Below are positions 19,688-32,038 of a stretch of 64,000 nt of DNA, piece by piece. Made by a program: the position numbers and the translations under genes. The notes below the pieces were generated by a model. That model was not told the DNA's origin. It searched no databases and saw nothing but the letters and a program-made list of their open reading frames with translations. Numbering within the stretch: position 1 is the first letter of the stretch; the number at the start of each line of letters is the position of its first letter. The DNA comes from Adiantum capillus-veneris (lineage: Eukaryota > Streptophyta > Polypodiopsida > Polypodiales > Pteridaceae), in NCBI GenBank assembly GCA_014529385.2, contig CM043956.1:93359221-93423220 (forward strand), in the 5' to 3' direction.

Positions 19688-20773
19688 TTAGTTGTTGAAC
19701 CACCAATCTTCTTTCCTGAATGTGTACTTACAATAGTGAGGAGGTACATCTATATTTTTACTCCCATCACTAGGGTTCGTTCCATCGCTACTTTCCATTT
19801 CAATTGTCCATACATTTTTTATTTTTTGTTTCAACTCATTGTATCTCGTTTTCCGTTCAATTTTCGTCATAATTGGACTACCACAGACATTCAATTTTTC
19901 TATTGCAACGCTTTTTTTTGGTTTGCTGGTTTTCTTAGGTTTCAACTGTCTAGACTTAAATCCTGAGTCTTCAGCAACCTTAAGAAATCTTCTTGACACT
20001 TTATCCTTAGCACAATCAACAGCATGAATGTTCATAAGGAAATGTGTCTTACCCTTAAACTCTGGCATGGGTCTCAACCTGGTTGGTGTACTGATGTGGT
20101 GTCGTTTACTCTTGTATCTTTTTTGGCGTCTCTCACTTTGGTTTGGGAAATTATAGAAGACGTCATTGCCTTGATCTTGATTGTCGTCTCCCTCTGTATT
20201 TTCTGACTTCTTGTCATCCGCGTTATCCTTGTTTTCACTTTGATCAGAAGAATCATAAAATTCTTCTCCTTCCTGTTTGATTTCTTTAGTGGGGATGTCC
20301 ACATAGCCCACTATCTTAATCTCAAGTTTCGTTTCTGTTTTATGGATCCTCATATTCTCAGTATCTACCTCGTCCTCGTCCTCCTCCACAAATTTGCTCA
20401 ACATGTAGTATGGTATGATATCGTAGCCATTCTCATCACAAAATTTGGTGGGAGTGACTTCGTTGACGCATACATCCAATGTAGCCAAAATTTGAGACCA
20501 TTCTAGGGGTTCGAGCTTCTCTTCAGGAAAAGGTTCTCGTATATAGGCATCGTCTTCCAAGACCCTCTCTAGTGTCCTTTCATCGTGGTCAAATTCACTA
20601 CATTGAGATGCTCCACACATCCATATCTCTTTTTTCTTACAAAGCCACGCTGGGACTTCTGATCCACTAATGGTGGCTGAGTCAAATTCTTCCACAGGGG
20701 TTCTCGTGACATCATGGTAGCTATGATTTTTTATGTTTACGCGTGTAGTAGTTTCAGAATGTCTTAGATACAA
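19688..20773 (-). pseudogene. Element B protease-RT linker
   Basis: The 361 codons are in the same frame as the upstream protease, parted by an in-frame TAG (20792). They begin YLRHSETTTRVN and carry a WMCGAS segment and a Cys/Asp-rich part. A long hydrophilic, acidic, probably disordered region leads towards RT. No enzymatic motif is seen. A frameshift and stops separate it from the RT palm. Confidence 0.65.
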
Positions 20774-20791
20774 ATAATCATACCCCCAGTC

Positions 20792-21097
20792 CTACACCAT
20801 TTTGAGTTGCCTCATGAACGGCCTACCGAGGATAATTTCATAGTTGTTCTTCTTGCCGAAATCTACTATGGAAAAGGTATGTTCGTACTCTATGCCACAG
20901 GAAGATACCAAAATTGCCTCAAGCAATCCTATAGGCCTTTCTATGTGCCCATCCGCCAGTTGCAATTTCATTCTAGTTGTTCGTATTGCTGGTTTTCCCC
21001 ATTTTTCCCATAGCAATTTGGTCGCAATGGCAATGCCAGCTCCACTATCAAGTATTGCCTTAGTCTCTATGCCATTATACTCAACTGGTAGGGTCAT
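20792..21097 (-). CDS. pro: Element B retropepsin (canonical position)
   Basis: The 101 codons contain KAILDSGAGIAIA, the catalytic Asp-Ser-Gly, and EIILGRPFMRQL near the C-terminus. This is the expected size and order of a Ty3/gypsy protease. It is flanked by in-frame stops (TGA 21101-21103 and TAG at 20792). Confidence 0.88.
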   Translation of the reverse strand: MTLPVEYNGIETKAILDSGAGIAIATKLLWEKWGKPAIRTTRMKLQLADGHIERPIGLLEAILVSSCGIEYEHTFSIVDFGKKNNYEIILGRPFMRQLKMV

Positions 21098-21100
21098 GTT

Positions 21101-22250
21101 TCAATCTTCACCCTCACAATACTCTCCTACCTTGTTGAGTGGCACTGGTCTAGTGTTGACTTTCTTCGGTTCTGTGTCATTAAGCTTGGTTTCGAAGAAC
21201 TTAAGAGGCGTCCTTATGCCAAATTTTTCAAGACATTTTCCCACTTCCGTCCACATGCTTGGCCTAATTTTTAACAATTCTGCCAATGTGATTGTACACT
21301 TGACCGGAGTGGTCAACAAGTCTGTCAAAATTTTAGTGTCCAATTGATTCGAACCGCCTATTCTCTGAGAAGGTACTCTTCGAATTTTTGACCTTGCCTC
21401 ATAGTCCCCCATATATGTTGGCAAAGTTCTAAGAGATTGTGGTCTGCTATCTTCGGATGCATCTGAACCATTATCCCCTTGAAATGATTTAACGTCCAAA
21501 TCCCATGGAGTCTTATTCAAGTTCAGCTCCGAGAAAGGCGTTGACTCGACTGTTTTTGTCTCATATTTTTCTTGAGCTTTTCGCACCGTTTCCCATAGAT
21601 CTTCAGAACAATTTTCTTCCACAATAGGGGAATATAGTGAAAAATCTTTCAGTGATTCATCAGTGCTATTAGGTACGTCTTTCGCATCCTCTACATCCGG
21701 CAAGGATTTAATGTTTTCTATCTTGTCGGGTATCCTTTTTTCGGTTTTGTGAGGTGTTTCATTGTTTGGTGGTTTGATTACTCTATCTCTTGTTTCCATA
21801 GGTGGAGGCTCCAGTAAAGCTTGTGCAGTTCCAATCAGCTGTTTGCACATCTCTAGTCTCTGTTTTTTCTATCTTTGGATATGGATATGTCATCCACCTT
21901 TGCTCTAGGGTCTGTCTGTTCTTCAATCTTGCTTCATATGCTTGCAAGATTGCATCTAAGGGTTCATTGATCTTATCTACCAATACCAACCCTCCCGAGC
22001 TTTCACTCTTTGGTCCTTCCGTTGATTTTAGAGAGTCGGACTCTCTTTGCTGTTTAAGTTACTCTCGAGCTATCGTTAGCTCAGCTTCTACATCTTTTTG
22101 TTTTCGCTCACGTCTAGTTTTCATTTTCGCTCTTCGTTCTTTCCAAGGATTATCACGACTAACACTAGACTTGTCAATCTTGATTTCTTCTTGATTTTGA
22201 TCGTTACTCTTGGGCTGATTGTCATTTTTCCTTGCTTGGGCTCTTGTCAA
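21101..22250 (-). pseudogene. Element B pre-protease region
   Basis: Fragments in two frames start with the basic TRAQARK segment near 22245. An acidic, charged region follows. It ends with ITLAELLKIRPSMW, the short segment that often precedes protease in gypsy elements. A stop at about 22059 and a frameshift near 21840 break it. Confidence 0.6.
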
Positions 22251-23668
22251 GACCTTAATAGGAATCGGAATTTCGTTTTCTGACCCTCCACAGGACGGTA
22301 GCGCTCCAGCATATTCAAGGTAGTTTTTGCTCCTTTGCTCGAGTTTTTAGCGCAATCAGGGATCAAGTGAGTAATTCCACACTCCGTGCAATATGCGTTG
22401 ACCCTAATGATTTTGTCATGAGGGCAGTCCCTCTGCCAATGGTCTCCTCCACACTTGTAGCATGGTCCTTTAGGCTGTTGAGGTGCTCCTGGGGCTCCTC
22501 TTTGTTTGTGTGCAATTCTTTGCCCGCTCATGCCTCCGTTGGCTATGAACAACAGTGTTCTTTCATCTAGGCTATATCGTCCTTCTCCTACTGCCTGTGC
22601 AGCAGTTGGTGGTCCTGTATTTTCTATCATGCTCCATGGTTCTAGTGTAGAGGGTTCGTCCGGTGGATAATAAACAGAGTTCTCCGCATATCCATTGGGC
22701 TCGTCGTAGTATGAATGCATAGGTACCAAAGCCTTCTCGTCTGACTCAGTTATTGTGGGTGTGTATCTTATGCCAATTGGTCGTAATCCTGGTAGAGGTG
22801 GTTGTTGTCCCAACACTTGTTGTGGTCTTTCTACGCCTACAGGTCCTGGTAGGTTGCCTGTTTGATATCTAGGCATCGGTGGGACTTGAGGAGATGTCGC
22901 CTGAGCTTGCGGAGCATATGGTCATTCTCTCACATATCCCTTGTTATAATAACACTCCTCCATCCCACGGTTTGTCCATTTTTGTTCAATCGCACACCAT
23001 TTTGGTTGTTTAGCTTGTGGTTTGGAATACAAGTTAATCTTTTTAAGCACTTCCTCTACAAGATGCTCTTGGCTTACCGCTACTTCCCCCTTCAGTGTTG
23101 TCTTAACAGACTTGCCTCCGCTTTGTTGTGAGGAAGAATCATCGTCAAGATCCTTGAACTCACCCTCTTTGTAGACCGCACAATTGTCCACAAGGTATAG
23201 AGCTTCCTTGGTTAAATCATTCAACGTAGTGCTCCTTTTCATATGTAAGTCCTTTTGAAGATCTGCATTCCTTAGTCCTTGGATAAATATAAGCATAAGT
23301 CTGGACTGAGTTGGCAGTTCTTCCACGGGACAAAACTTATTATATCTTTTTAATCGAAGGGCGGCCTTCCGCACGGACTCTCCATCTTTCTGCTTGAATT
23401 TATGGATTTGCGAGACAGTATTATGAGCTATCCCCCTTTGTGAGAATTCCTCAATAAAATCGTCAAACACCTTCTCCATAGACTCAAAATCCCTTCGCTC
23501 CACCGAGTCAAACCATGTAGCCGCATCATCCTCTAAGGTTAAACGGAATCCTGCAAATTGGGTAGGAAAGTCTAGCACCTCTTCAACTCTAATTACACGC
23601 ACAAAGGCTGCTACATGATCTCTTGGATCCCTGCTTCCTGTATATTTCTTGTTTACCCATTTTTGCAC
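22247..23668 (-). pseudogene. gag: Element B Gag capsid and nucleocapsid
   Basis: Two frames in the same phase are parted by TGA 22922-22924. The first (248 codons) is a retrotransposon gag capsid domain: ATWFDSVERRDF, FDDFIEEFSQRG, FIQGLRNADLQ. The second (209 codons) is proline-rich and then carries two zinc knuckles of CX2CX3HX4C type (CYKCGGDHWQRDC and CTECGITHLIPDC). A knuckle with three rather than four residues before His is unusual but repeated twice. Confidence 0.85.
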
Positions 23669-24956
23669 TTGAGAAGGTCTAATTTACGATGGTCTCCAAA
23701 TCTCATCATGGGATCTCCCCGTCCTAGTCCACATACCTTCTCTGGTCTCCTGTAGTGGCCAGGTTCCTCTCCCAATGGTGCTCCTAATCCATAATTTCTA
23801 GCAGTTCTCGTGAGAGATGGTTCATCTCTCCGAACTCGTTCTCGGGGTGTTCTTCCGAGCTTAGTTGACCCCTGAGTCTTTGGCTTACTCTCTCCTTGAT
23901 AATGTGCATAGAGTGGTGGTTCTTGTAAATCCCTTAACCCTCGTGCGGTTTGATAACCCTCTCGGGTTCGGTCTTGTTTTAATGTAGCACTGTGTCGAAG
24001 CCATGCCTGCAGTGATGGCTGAGTAGCTGGTTGGTCCTGGTAGTTGGATGTCGGTGGTCGGGTAGAATGTGAGGTAACGTCATACTCTTCTGAAAAGGGA
24101 TTAGTTGACTTGCTAGGGGTGTAGGTGGCTCTTGGTACCTCGTCAGGGCCATAGGTCGATGCTCCCGGAACTGTTGCCTTTTCAACCTCTTCTCGGAGAA
24201 TACGTTTGTATTCTCGCCCGTATCTGTCAACAAAAACAATATCCTTCACCATAGCAATTTCATAAGAAAATAAGTAAAGAACCTTGTCTTTGCTTAATTC
24301 ATTTGGGTAGGGTTCCTTGCATCGAAAGTAAGAGAATATTCCCTCGCTTTCATGCTTGTAAATCCCTACATTCTCATTATAGGTTGGGACCCTGGTTGTT
24401 TTCTTATCATACATAAAAAGCGCTCCAGGTCGATCAATGTTAGGAGGCGGTTCTTGGGTTTCTGAAACCATTTTCCCTTTTGCCACGTTATCCCCATATC
24501 TGTTGTAATCCTCAGGGTTACTCACTATCAGATAGTGGTTTCCCTTTTCGTCTCTGAATCTGTCTCCATCATCGTAGACTCGAATTATCTCTTGTCTCTG
24601 AGCCGGTCTTTCTTCAATACAAATACACTTGCGTCCTCGATAGTCAGAATAGACTAGGGCTCCCCTCAAGTTAGTTCCTTCCAAGAAGATTATAGTGAAC
24701 TGGGTTTCGTTACAGGATGCAGGGAGGTGCTCCCTCCTGGCATTGGTCCTTCAGCGTTGAAACCTACTGGCTGTTGACTCCCCATCATGAAGAAGGACTT
24801 TTCCGACGAAGTGTAAGTATCACTACCCTCTTCAATGATTGGTGCCAATGGGTCTAGTCTCGTCTGAGTTACACTCTCTTCTGTGGACGTGGTGCTAATT
24901 TGACTTTTGACACTTTTAGCTCCCGACTTAACAAAGGCTCCTGACCTTAAATACAT
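23653..24956 (-). pseudogene. Element B Gag N-terminal region
   Basis: The frame starts at ATG 24956-24954 (MYLRSGAF). A frameshift near 24700 leads into a 343-codon stretch. Its first half looks globular (VYSDYRGRKC, NHYLIVSNPEDYNRYG, KDKVLYLFSYEIA), and the second half is charged and proline-rich. A further frameshift joins the capsid near 23665. I do not recognise the N-terminal domain. A donor-like CCAG/GTAAGC lies just upstream at 24992/24991. Confidence 0.6.
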
Positions 24957-26377
24957 AAGAATGAAAGTTTTGTTTCAAACTAAAAGCTTACCTGGACTCC
25001 TTCTTCCTGTATAGCTTTGTGATGACCTCCTTCTGGGATCTACACAAGGATGGTTAGTCTGTTCACAAGTGTTTTCCCTGAATTACCAAAAAATCTTTCA
25101 AGTATATACAGCAACCACTTAGTCAGTCTTCTGGTAGTCCAATTTCAATTATGAAATGAAGGATGGGATCTATATAGGGAGTATGTCCTAGCAGTATAGT
25201 CACAAATTGCAAAAAGTGTCTGATTCACTACTTCCTTAGTCTATCGCGATAGACTGATAGTTTGCTCTAGCACAAGTCAATTCAAAATTGTGACTTTATC
25301 CTTGAGTTCCAGTTACCCTCTATAGCCTATCCCCCAAGTTTTGTGAAGTTTGGACACTTGGGTCGGGTTTGGTCCCATTTTAGTATTTCAGTCGGAGCTT
25401 GATTCTCTATCTGACCCTCAGCTTGACCTTCAGTGATCTAAATGCCTTGAATTTCGGTGTGTCTGCTATTTAGGCCCTGATAAAGCTCTCCCTAGGGAAA
25501 ATTTGAAAGAAAAGTTCCCCAGTAATAATTTCCTTGGTCTATCGCGATAGACTGAGCACTTTCTCCATTTTCAGCTTTTTTCCAAAGTTTTCTCCACAGT
25601 TGGTTTAGCCTCCCCTTGTGTAGTGCATTGACCAATTTTGGCACTGTTTGGACATTTGGTCAAAGACTTCTTGCCCTTGTCTCTGAATTCAGACTCCAAA
25701 CACCAGCTTTGAAGTTTTGGGGTCAAAATTGGTGTTCAAATTCACTCAATTTTTGTGAGTACCCTTGTATTGATGTGTTAAGCTTGTGGTATAAGGGTTT
25801 TTTGCTTGTTGCTAGATAAACACCACCTTCACCAGTCTATCGCGATAGACGAGGCAGTGAGCAATGGGGACTTAATTTTTTGTCTGTTTTTGCATAGTCT
25901 TGTTCCCTGTGTCCATATAAGTCTATCCCCCAAGTTTTATGAAGTTTGGACTTATTTTGACCTCAAACTCAAGCACTTCACAAATTTCACTTTTCTCTGA
26001 CAATTCACAACTCCATTGCACTTGAAGTGATGCAAATTTGATGACACTGCATCTTAAACTTGTGCACATCAGTCATACCTCATGACACAGTCACTTTACC
26101 CTTGGCTAATGGTTATATCTCATCTTGGCCTCTTTAGGTTCACTTAGTGTTTCCTTATGACAATCACTTGTTTCTTTTTTTGTTTGTTTTTCGCGGTTTT
26201 ATAGCGTTTTTTCACTCTATTTCTTCACAAGTATAACAAGCACTCAAAACCAAAAACCATAACCTCAGGATACTCTATCCTAGATCTTGTTCTAAAAGTT
26301 TAAGCTCTCTCCAGTCAAAACTAAAGTAAGCTAACCATCACACGAGTGACGTAGATCTCCCTACTTAAGGTCTTGTG
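24957..26377 (-). other. Element B untranslated leader
   Basis: This is 1.4 kb between primer site and gag ATG, with no gene. It contains the second palindrome array. On the minus strand it contains an acceptor-like CTATACAG at about 25006 and a donor-like CCAG/GTAAGC at 24992/24991. Confidence 0.6.
25238..25850. repeat. Second palindrome array of element B, in the leader
   Basis: AGTCTATCGCGATAGACT lies at 25238-25255, with first-base change at 25536-25553, and at 25834-25850 with the last base lost. The pitch is exactly 298 bp twice. A second conserved core, CCAAGTTTTRTGAAGTTTGG, sits 96 bp after the first and third palindromes. These are therefore diverged tandem units of 298 bp. Confidence 0.9.
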
Positions 26378-26395
26378 TCCCCGGCAACGGCGCCA
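26378..26395 (-). promoter_or_regulatory. Element B primer binding site (tRNA-Asp type)
   Basis: The minus strand reads TGGCGCCGTTGCCGGGGA one base after the LTR end. I know this 18-mer as the tRNA-Asp primer site of plant Athila/Tat-type elements. Confidence 0.88.
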
Positions 26396-26396
26396 A

Positions 26397-27330
26397 TGTT
26401 TTAGGGCAAAACTACTCCCCTGTTCATACTCACGAGCACGACACAGACAACATACTTATCATCCGATGACACGACTAACCCGTAGGTGCACGTAGGCAAT
26501 CTCGTTAGCTTGTCAGGCTGAGACCAATCTACACATACGCACTTTTATGATACATCAATCACTAACCTTGGTAGAATGCAACCCACTCTATCCCTAAACG
26601 CTCACAACACCGTTTACATGTCCAATGAACTCGGAATCGCATCAAACTTACTAGGCATCATCCTCTCACTAGGACATACTTATCTATAAGTCTAATCTCA
26701 CCAGATTTGAATCCTAGCTATCTCGAATACTTTCGCGATAGACCAACATGTCATAATCCAAAATTGGGCGAAACTTAAGTTTATCAGTATCTATGTGTAT
26801 CTAATCTCTTTCTCATTCCATGAAGCACTTGATTATTGAAAACAGACACCGTTTGTGCTACTTACAAGCAAAACAAGCTCGAGGAAGAATCGATCGCGAT
26901 CAACTCGAAACGGCGAATGCGTGGCGTGGGCGCGTAACTCTCGGAGAGACTACCGCGATGGTGTGGTTGCGTCGTGAATCCGGTGAGGGAGAAGTGCGTA
27001 GCGAAGAGGATAAGACACACTCACTCTCTCTCTCTCTATCTCCCTCTCAGACTCGTACGACATAGGATTAATGTTCAAAAAAATGTTGTCTAAAAAATGG
27101 TTCTAAGGTGACTTTTATACTTTAGTCACCTTAGCTCAAAAATGTACATGGGGTTCTCTTGCTCATGCTTACAAAGTGGGAATAAATCTGAGTCCTGACT
27201 AACTGACTAATATTTACATAATCCAGACGAATGAATCAAAATGATAAGACGTCTTTGACATAAAAAATGGAATTTGATATGCTTTACAAGATGGGCTCAT
27301 TACAACAGTTGGACCAATGGGGCTCCAACA
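26397..27330 (-). repeat. Element B 5' LTR
   Basis: On the plus strand it runs TGTTTTAGGG...CTCCAACA, 934 bp. The part 27072-27330 matches the split left copy. A degenerate half of the element palindrome (TTTCGCGATAGAC) lies at 26731-26743. Confidence 0.9.
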
Positions 27331-28170
27331 AATAGTACAAACCATGTAAGAAGGGATTGTGATGATTTTCGTGATGCTTTGTCAAAAGATGTTCTCTTGT
27401 TTAAGGATGGTAAAATCCACTTAAGAGAGACGGGTCTACCCTTGAGAACTAACTTTGGGAAGGGGGGAATGCAAACCTTAGTTGAAGATATGGCAACTAA
27501 GCATGCCACCTCCTCAGTTGAGGCATCTATTTATGGAGTAAAAATTGAGCATCTTAGTGATGAACAGGCGAGTGACTATCATGGTCAAATTTGGCAAAAT
27601 TTCATGCAATTAGCTAAAAAGGGAAATCTTACAAAAGAGATTCTACATGAAGCAGGTGATTGCATACGTCTAGAAAGAGGATGGAATGATCCAATGGACT
27701 CATTGTCAGTGCATGCCTACATTACAAAATGCCAACAAAATGAGGCAATTGTAGAAGAGAAGCATAGACGTGAGAATGCTGATGAAAGACCATCAAAAAG
27801 ATCTTCTAGAAGTGGAGGAAGAAGAGACTCAATGCCTTCTCAAACACCCTCAACACAAGGAGCATCTCCACCTGAATTACTCATGGAGGAGTCTACAACA
27901 GGAAAGAAGAAAGAGCCAACAAAAGGTAAGACAAAAGGCCCAACTTATAAACTACAATCTGATATTGAGGTTGCTACAGATTTAAAGAAAGTCTTGGAGG
28001 AAAGGATTTTGAATAGCAAGATTGAGTTCACTCTGGGAGAAGTCCTTGGCATTGCAAAGCGTGAATTCCATGAGGAGATCATTGACATCATCAAGAGAAA
28101 GAGGCAAATTCTTGCTGAGGTTGCTCGTCCACAGGTTGAAGGGGAAACCTCGAAGACACAAGGGATGTAA
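27331..28170 (+). pseudogene. Element D Gag C-terminus
   Basis: It starts at HVRRDCDDFRDAL, the distal half of a CCHC knuckle, and continues with GKIHL and FGKGGMQ. A long charged region follows, then FTLGEVLGIAKREF, the typical pre-protease segment. The knuckle's first half was separated by the insertion of element B. Confidence 0.72.
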
Positions 28171-28197
28171 CTGCAAAATAAGGAGAATGATGGAGCT

Positions 28198-28812
28198 GTG
28201 GTAGGATGCTACCAATCTAGTGGGAGAGTGAAGCAAGTGCATTTCTCAAATGATGATGAAGAAGTTGAAGATATTCCTAGGAGTTACTATTCACGAAGTC
28301 ATTGGGCAAGGGCTACTCTAGAAACTTTGGTCAAGGTAGGTGATCTTGAAGAGCCATTTGTTGCCTTGATTGACCATGGTTCAGAAATAAACATAATGTC
28401 AAAGAGTCTCTACAACAAGTGAAAATGGATGATGGACACAGATCATGGCTAGATGGTAAAAGTGGCAAACAATTCATCTGGTGAATTGTATGCAGCATGT
28501 CCAGGTGAGAAGGTGACAATAGGTGATGTAAAGATTGACCAAAACTTCTTTGTACAAGATACATCTTCATATCATCTCATCCTTGGACAGCCCTACATTG
28601 TGGGAGTTCGAAGGGAAACAAAGGTAATGGATGATGGTTCAGCAGATGCTAGGATACGTAGCAAAGATGGTAAACGAGCTGTCCAATTTCTCACAGTTTG
28701 TGTAAACCATGAAAGAAATTGTGACAACCTCAGAGAACATCCTCTACCAAAGGTGAGCAAAGAGTTTCATGATCATAGAGAAATGATAGGTTTTGGCCAA
28801 GTACCATTATAA
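28198..28812 (+). pseudogene. Element D protease remnant
   Basis: The catalytic segment reads VALIDHGSEINIMS, with DHG in place of DSG, so it is probably dead. A stop at 28420 is followed by the second half, with HLILGQPYIVGV. The frame ends at 28812. Confidence 0.72.
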
Positions 28813-28888
28813 AGCGAGATTGTAGTGGTACAGAAAGAAAAAGGGTCTTGCCTAATCCAAAATAGGTGAAACGTTTTCAACGGGCTCC

Positions 28889-30168
28889 TTGGTAACAAGG
28901 AATGGATCGGTATGTTTTACAAAACTTGAAGATTTGAAGAGATGTGAGAGGCAATATGTGCATAATGTACAAATAGGCATAAAAAAGAGTGGGTTGCTAG
29001 AGCTTACTGAAAATGTTTTGGGTTTGTGTGAACAAGTTTCTTTTGTAGATACTATGGGTGAGCTTGATGCTATAATGGGGTCTAGTTTGCATCTTGAAAA
29101 TGAAGTTGTGGAAGTTTTCTCTATGGAAATGTATGAAGTAATAGAAGCCTTTAAAGAAAGCCAAATAGTTGGCCCAGAAGTCGATGTTGAAACCAAATAC
29201 AAGAGTGTAGCAAAGAAGGTGAAACCAGTAGCTTCACCCTTACCACCCAACAATAAGGAAAAGATTGAGCAAGCCTCTTTGCAACCAAGTTTAAGGAATC
29301 CTAAAAAGATCCGGCATACCTTCACAAAGGAGTCTTTTCAAGAGTTTCATATTGGTTGCGAGGAGTTTCTAACACGGGAAGAGACAAAGTGCTTCAAAGA
29401 AATGCTTTCAAAGCATGGCAAGGCTTTTGCATTTGAGCCACATGAGATAGGATGTGTTGATCCTTCTATTGTAGCTCCTATGGTAATTTTCACAATACCT
29501 CATGTGCCTTGGAATCTGTGGCCTATTCCGGTTCCAAAGGATTTTTTGCCAAAGTTAGTAGAGCTACTGAATGAGAAAATCAAAATGGGAATCTTGGAGC
29601 CTTCTTGTGCTCCATACTCAAACAGGTGGTTCACAGTTCCAAAGAAGAATGGTTCTCTACGCTTCATCCAAGATATGCAACCAGTGTGAACAAGGTGACA
29701 ATTAGAAATGTAGGTACAAGTTCAATTGTGGATGAGTTTGCAGAGGCATTTGCAGAAAGGGCAATCTACTCAATGGGGGATCTCTACTCAGGGTATGATC
29801 AATTTCAGCTTGCAATCGAAATGAGAGACTTGACAACCATGAGGACACCTTTGGGTTTGGTAAGAATGTGTACCTTGCCACAAGGAGCAACCAACTTGGT
29901 TGCACATATGATGAATGGGATGAATAAGGTCTTACGTGACTTTATTCCTCAAATCACAATGCCTTTCATTGATGATTTTCCTATCAAAGGATGTGAAGAA
30001 AGTGACAAAGATGAAGCTTTGGATCTCAGGGGATGTCGCAGGTTTGTGGTAAATCACATAAATGATTGTGATAAAATTTTGTCTAGGTTGGAGGAAGTGA
30101 ATCTTACTTTGTCAGGGAAAAAGTATATGTTTGGTGTCAATGAAGTGCTCATTGTGGGGCACATGTGA
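28889..30168 (+). pseudogene. Element D reverse transcriptase remnant
   Basis: Two overlapping frames (28889-29689, 29605-30168) encode a linker and then RT. Motifs: PVPKDFLPKLVELL, CAPYSNRWFTVPKKNG, FIQDMQPV, MGDLYSGYDQFQ, PQGATN and the active site PFIDDF. Then comes a long insertion-like segment before NDCDKILSRLEE. The Asp pair is kept. The frame is broken at about 29690 and by a TGA at 30166. Confidence 0.82.
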
Positions 30169-30169
30169 G

Positions 30170-30671
30170 GACCATATGGTAGGAATCCTTGTCCAACAAG
30201 GGTAGATGCCATCCAAAGAATGAAAGAAACATGCACTAGCATCACTGAGGTTCGAAGGTTTCTGGGAGCATGTGTCTTCTATGTTATTTGGATTCCACAT
30301 TATGCACATGTAGCTGATCCTCTTTATCAGCTCCTTAGAAAGAATCAAAAGTTTAAATGGCAGAAGCACATGTAAAATCCATGAAAAAGCTAAAGGAGTT
30401 GCTCCAGTCAGCAACAACTTTGAGAAAGGTAGACTATGAGTGTCAAAGGCCAATAATTGTGACAGTAGACACTAGTCCTACAGGGATTGGATGGGCAATA
30501 GGGCAAGATGACAAAGAAGGACAGAGGTATGTGGTAAGATTTAGAGCAAAGGTTCTAAGTGCTTGCCAAAGAAACTATCCACAGATAAAGAGAGAGTTAT
30601 GGGGTATGGTTACAGCCTTGAAAAGTGGGAAAGAGTACCTAATTGGTGCATGTGTGGAAAAGAGTACCTAA
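30170..30671 (+). pseudogene. Element D RT thumb and RNase H remnant
   Basis: Thumb residues (EVRRFLGACVFYVIW) lead by a frameshift near 30357 into RNase H with IIVTVDTSPTGIGWAIGQ and YPQIKRELWGM. The frame stops at 30671. The following 100 bp carry a decayed connection, and no integrase follows. Confidence 0.75.
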
Positions 30672-30779
30672 TTGGAATCATCCAGTGAAGAAGAAAGCAA
30701 GGAAGATGTACAACAGGGCTGATCTACAAAGAAATAATGTGGCACATACCGGAGGATGTGCAGGTGTAGAGGGGGTGGA

Positions 30780-31949
30780 TGTCGTGCTGTGACACGTACA
30801 TAGTGGGAACTCATGCTACAAGAGCTATCTTGTAACTTTTTAGATACATAATTATATTTCCTATAATGTACATATGCATATTTAAGTATAATAATATGCT
30901 TTCTATCTCATCGTATTATTTATCTCTGAGGGTAACCTATTCTTACTTTACCATCAAAAAATACTATGGAAAAAGTGTCAATAGCTCCGCCTCTTTAACT
31001 TGGGGCAAAAAAGCATTGATTCTTTATTTCTACTATCTTATTATCATCTCACACCATAGCTAGATCCTATATCTAGGGTAAACTCCAATATATATATACT
31101 CTATGTATTTTTCATATTTTTCTTATATTTGTTTTTAAATAGATACTAGGAGGGAATCAAATCCTAGTGGAACACTAGGTGGCATGATTTCAAAGATACA
31201 CTTATTTTAATGCATTATTGCAAGCATGATTACAAACTTTGTCGAGGAGCAATGTTATGATTTCATATGGCATGAGGTGTCCTTTGGAATCAAATGAAAG
31301 TCTAGGCTAAGGGGACCACAGGAAGACTTTTGCTGCCAGAAATGGACCCTATTTTGATGATTTTTTTACACAAGGTTTCAATCCGAATTGAAAAATGCAT
31401 ATAAAAAGGAAGTCATAGATAATGAGCTGAAGTTTTTTCCCATATTTTTACTTTTTTATTTGGAGCCACGGTTGAGGAGATATGATCCAAATACTGGACC
31501 CCAATCTGCCCACATCATGCAGGGACAGCTCATTTCCAACTTTTCCAGTTTCTGTTCACACTGGCTCTTCTCTTCTTGTGTAAACCCTTGGGGGTTCTCT
31601 TCACCTATAAAAGGGGACCTCTTCTTCCTGGAAAACAACTCAAGCATTCAAGCCATTGATGAGAGGAATTCTTGAGGGAGTGAGTTGTAATGCCTAATTG
31701 TACTTAGCCATTAACATAAGCCCAACCCTACACTTTCTCCTAGAGGAAGACTAGCCATTGTTGTACGCTATCCTTGGAATATCAACTCTAATCAAATAAG
31801 GTCTTGGACTTGGCGTATCAATCAACGTTGAATTCTCCTCTCTTCTTCTCTCTCCATCAATAATGGTGCCGAAGGGTTTGTCAAGTAAGATGTGTTCAAC
31901 ATTGATGTTTTCTTGATTTCTTGTTGTTTTCTTTTTCATCTCTAATCCA

Positions 31950-32038
<89 letters not shown>

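Larger units (their letters stand above)
1..27330 (-). mobile_element. Element B: giant Ty3/gypsy LTR retrotransposon, 5' partial in window
   Basis: On the minus strand the order is LTR (26397-27330), tRNA-Asp-type primer site, leader, gag, protease, RT, RNase H, integrase, second protease-like domain, internal PPT, non-coding array, accessory ORF, PPT and 3' LTR. The first 675 bp of the left LTR copy lie outside the window. Subtracting the nested element A, B is about 19 kb. The two visible LTR segments differ at about 3 of 260 positions, so the insertion is young. It sits inside the gag of element D. The chromodomain and the second (archaeal-type) RNase H of Tat elements are not seen. The lineage is therefore non-chromovirus Ty3/gypsy near Athila/Tat, which is inference. 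Confidence 0.88.

Noticed and set aside
26880-27065. Possible host gene fragment at 26820-27065
   Set aside because: Inside the B LTR; ends in a CT-rich tract and has no recognisable domain.
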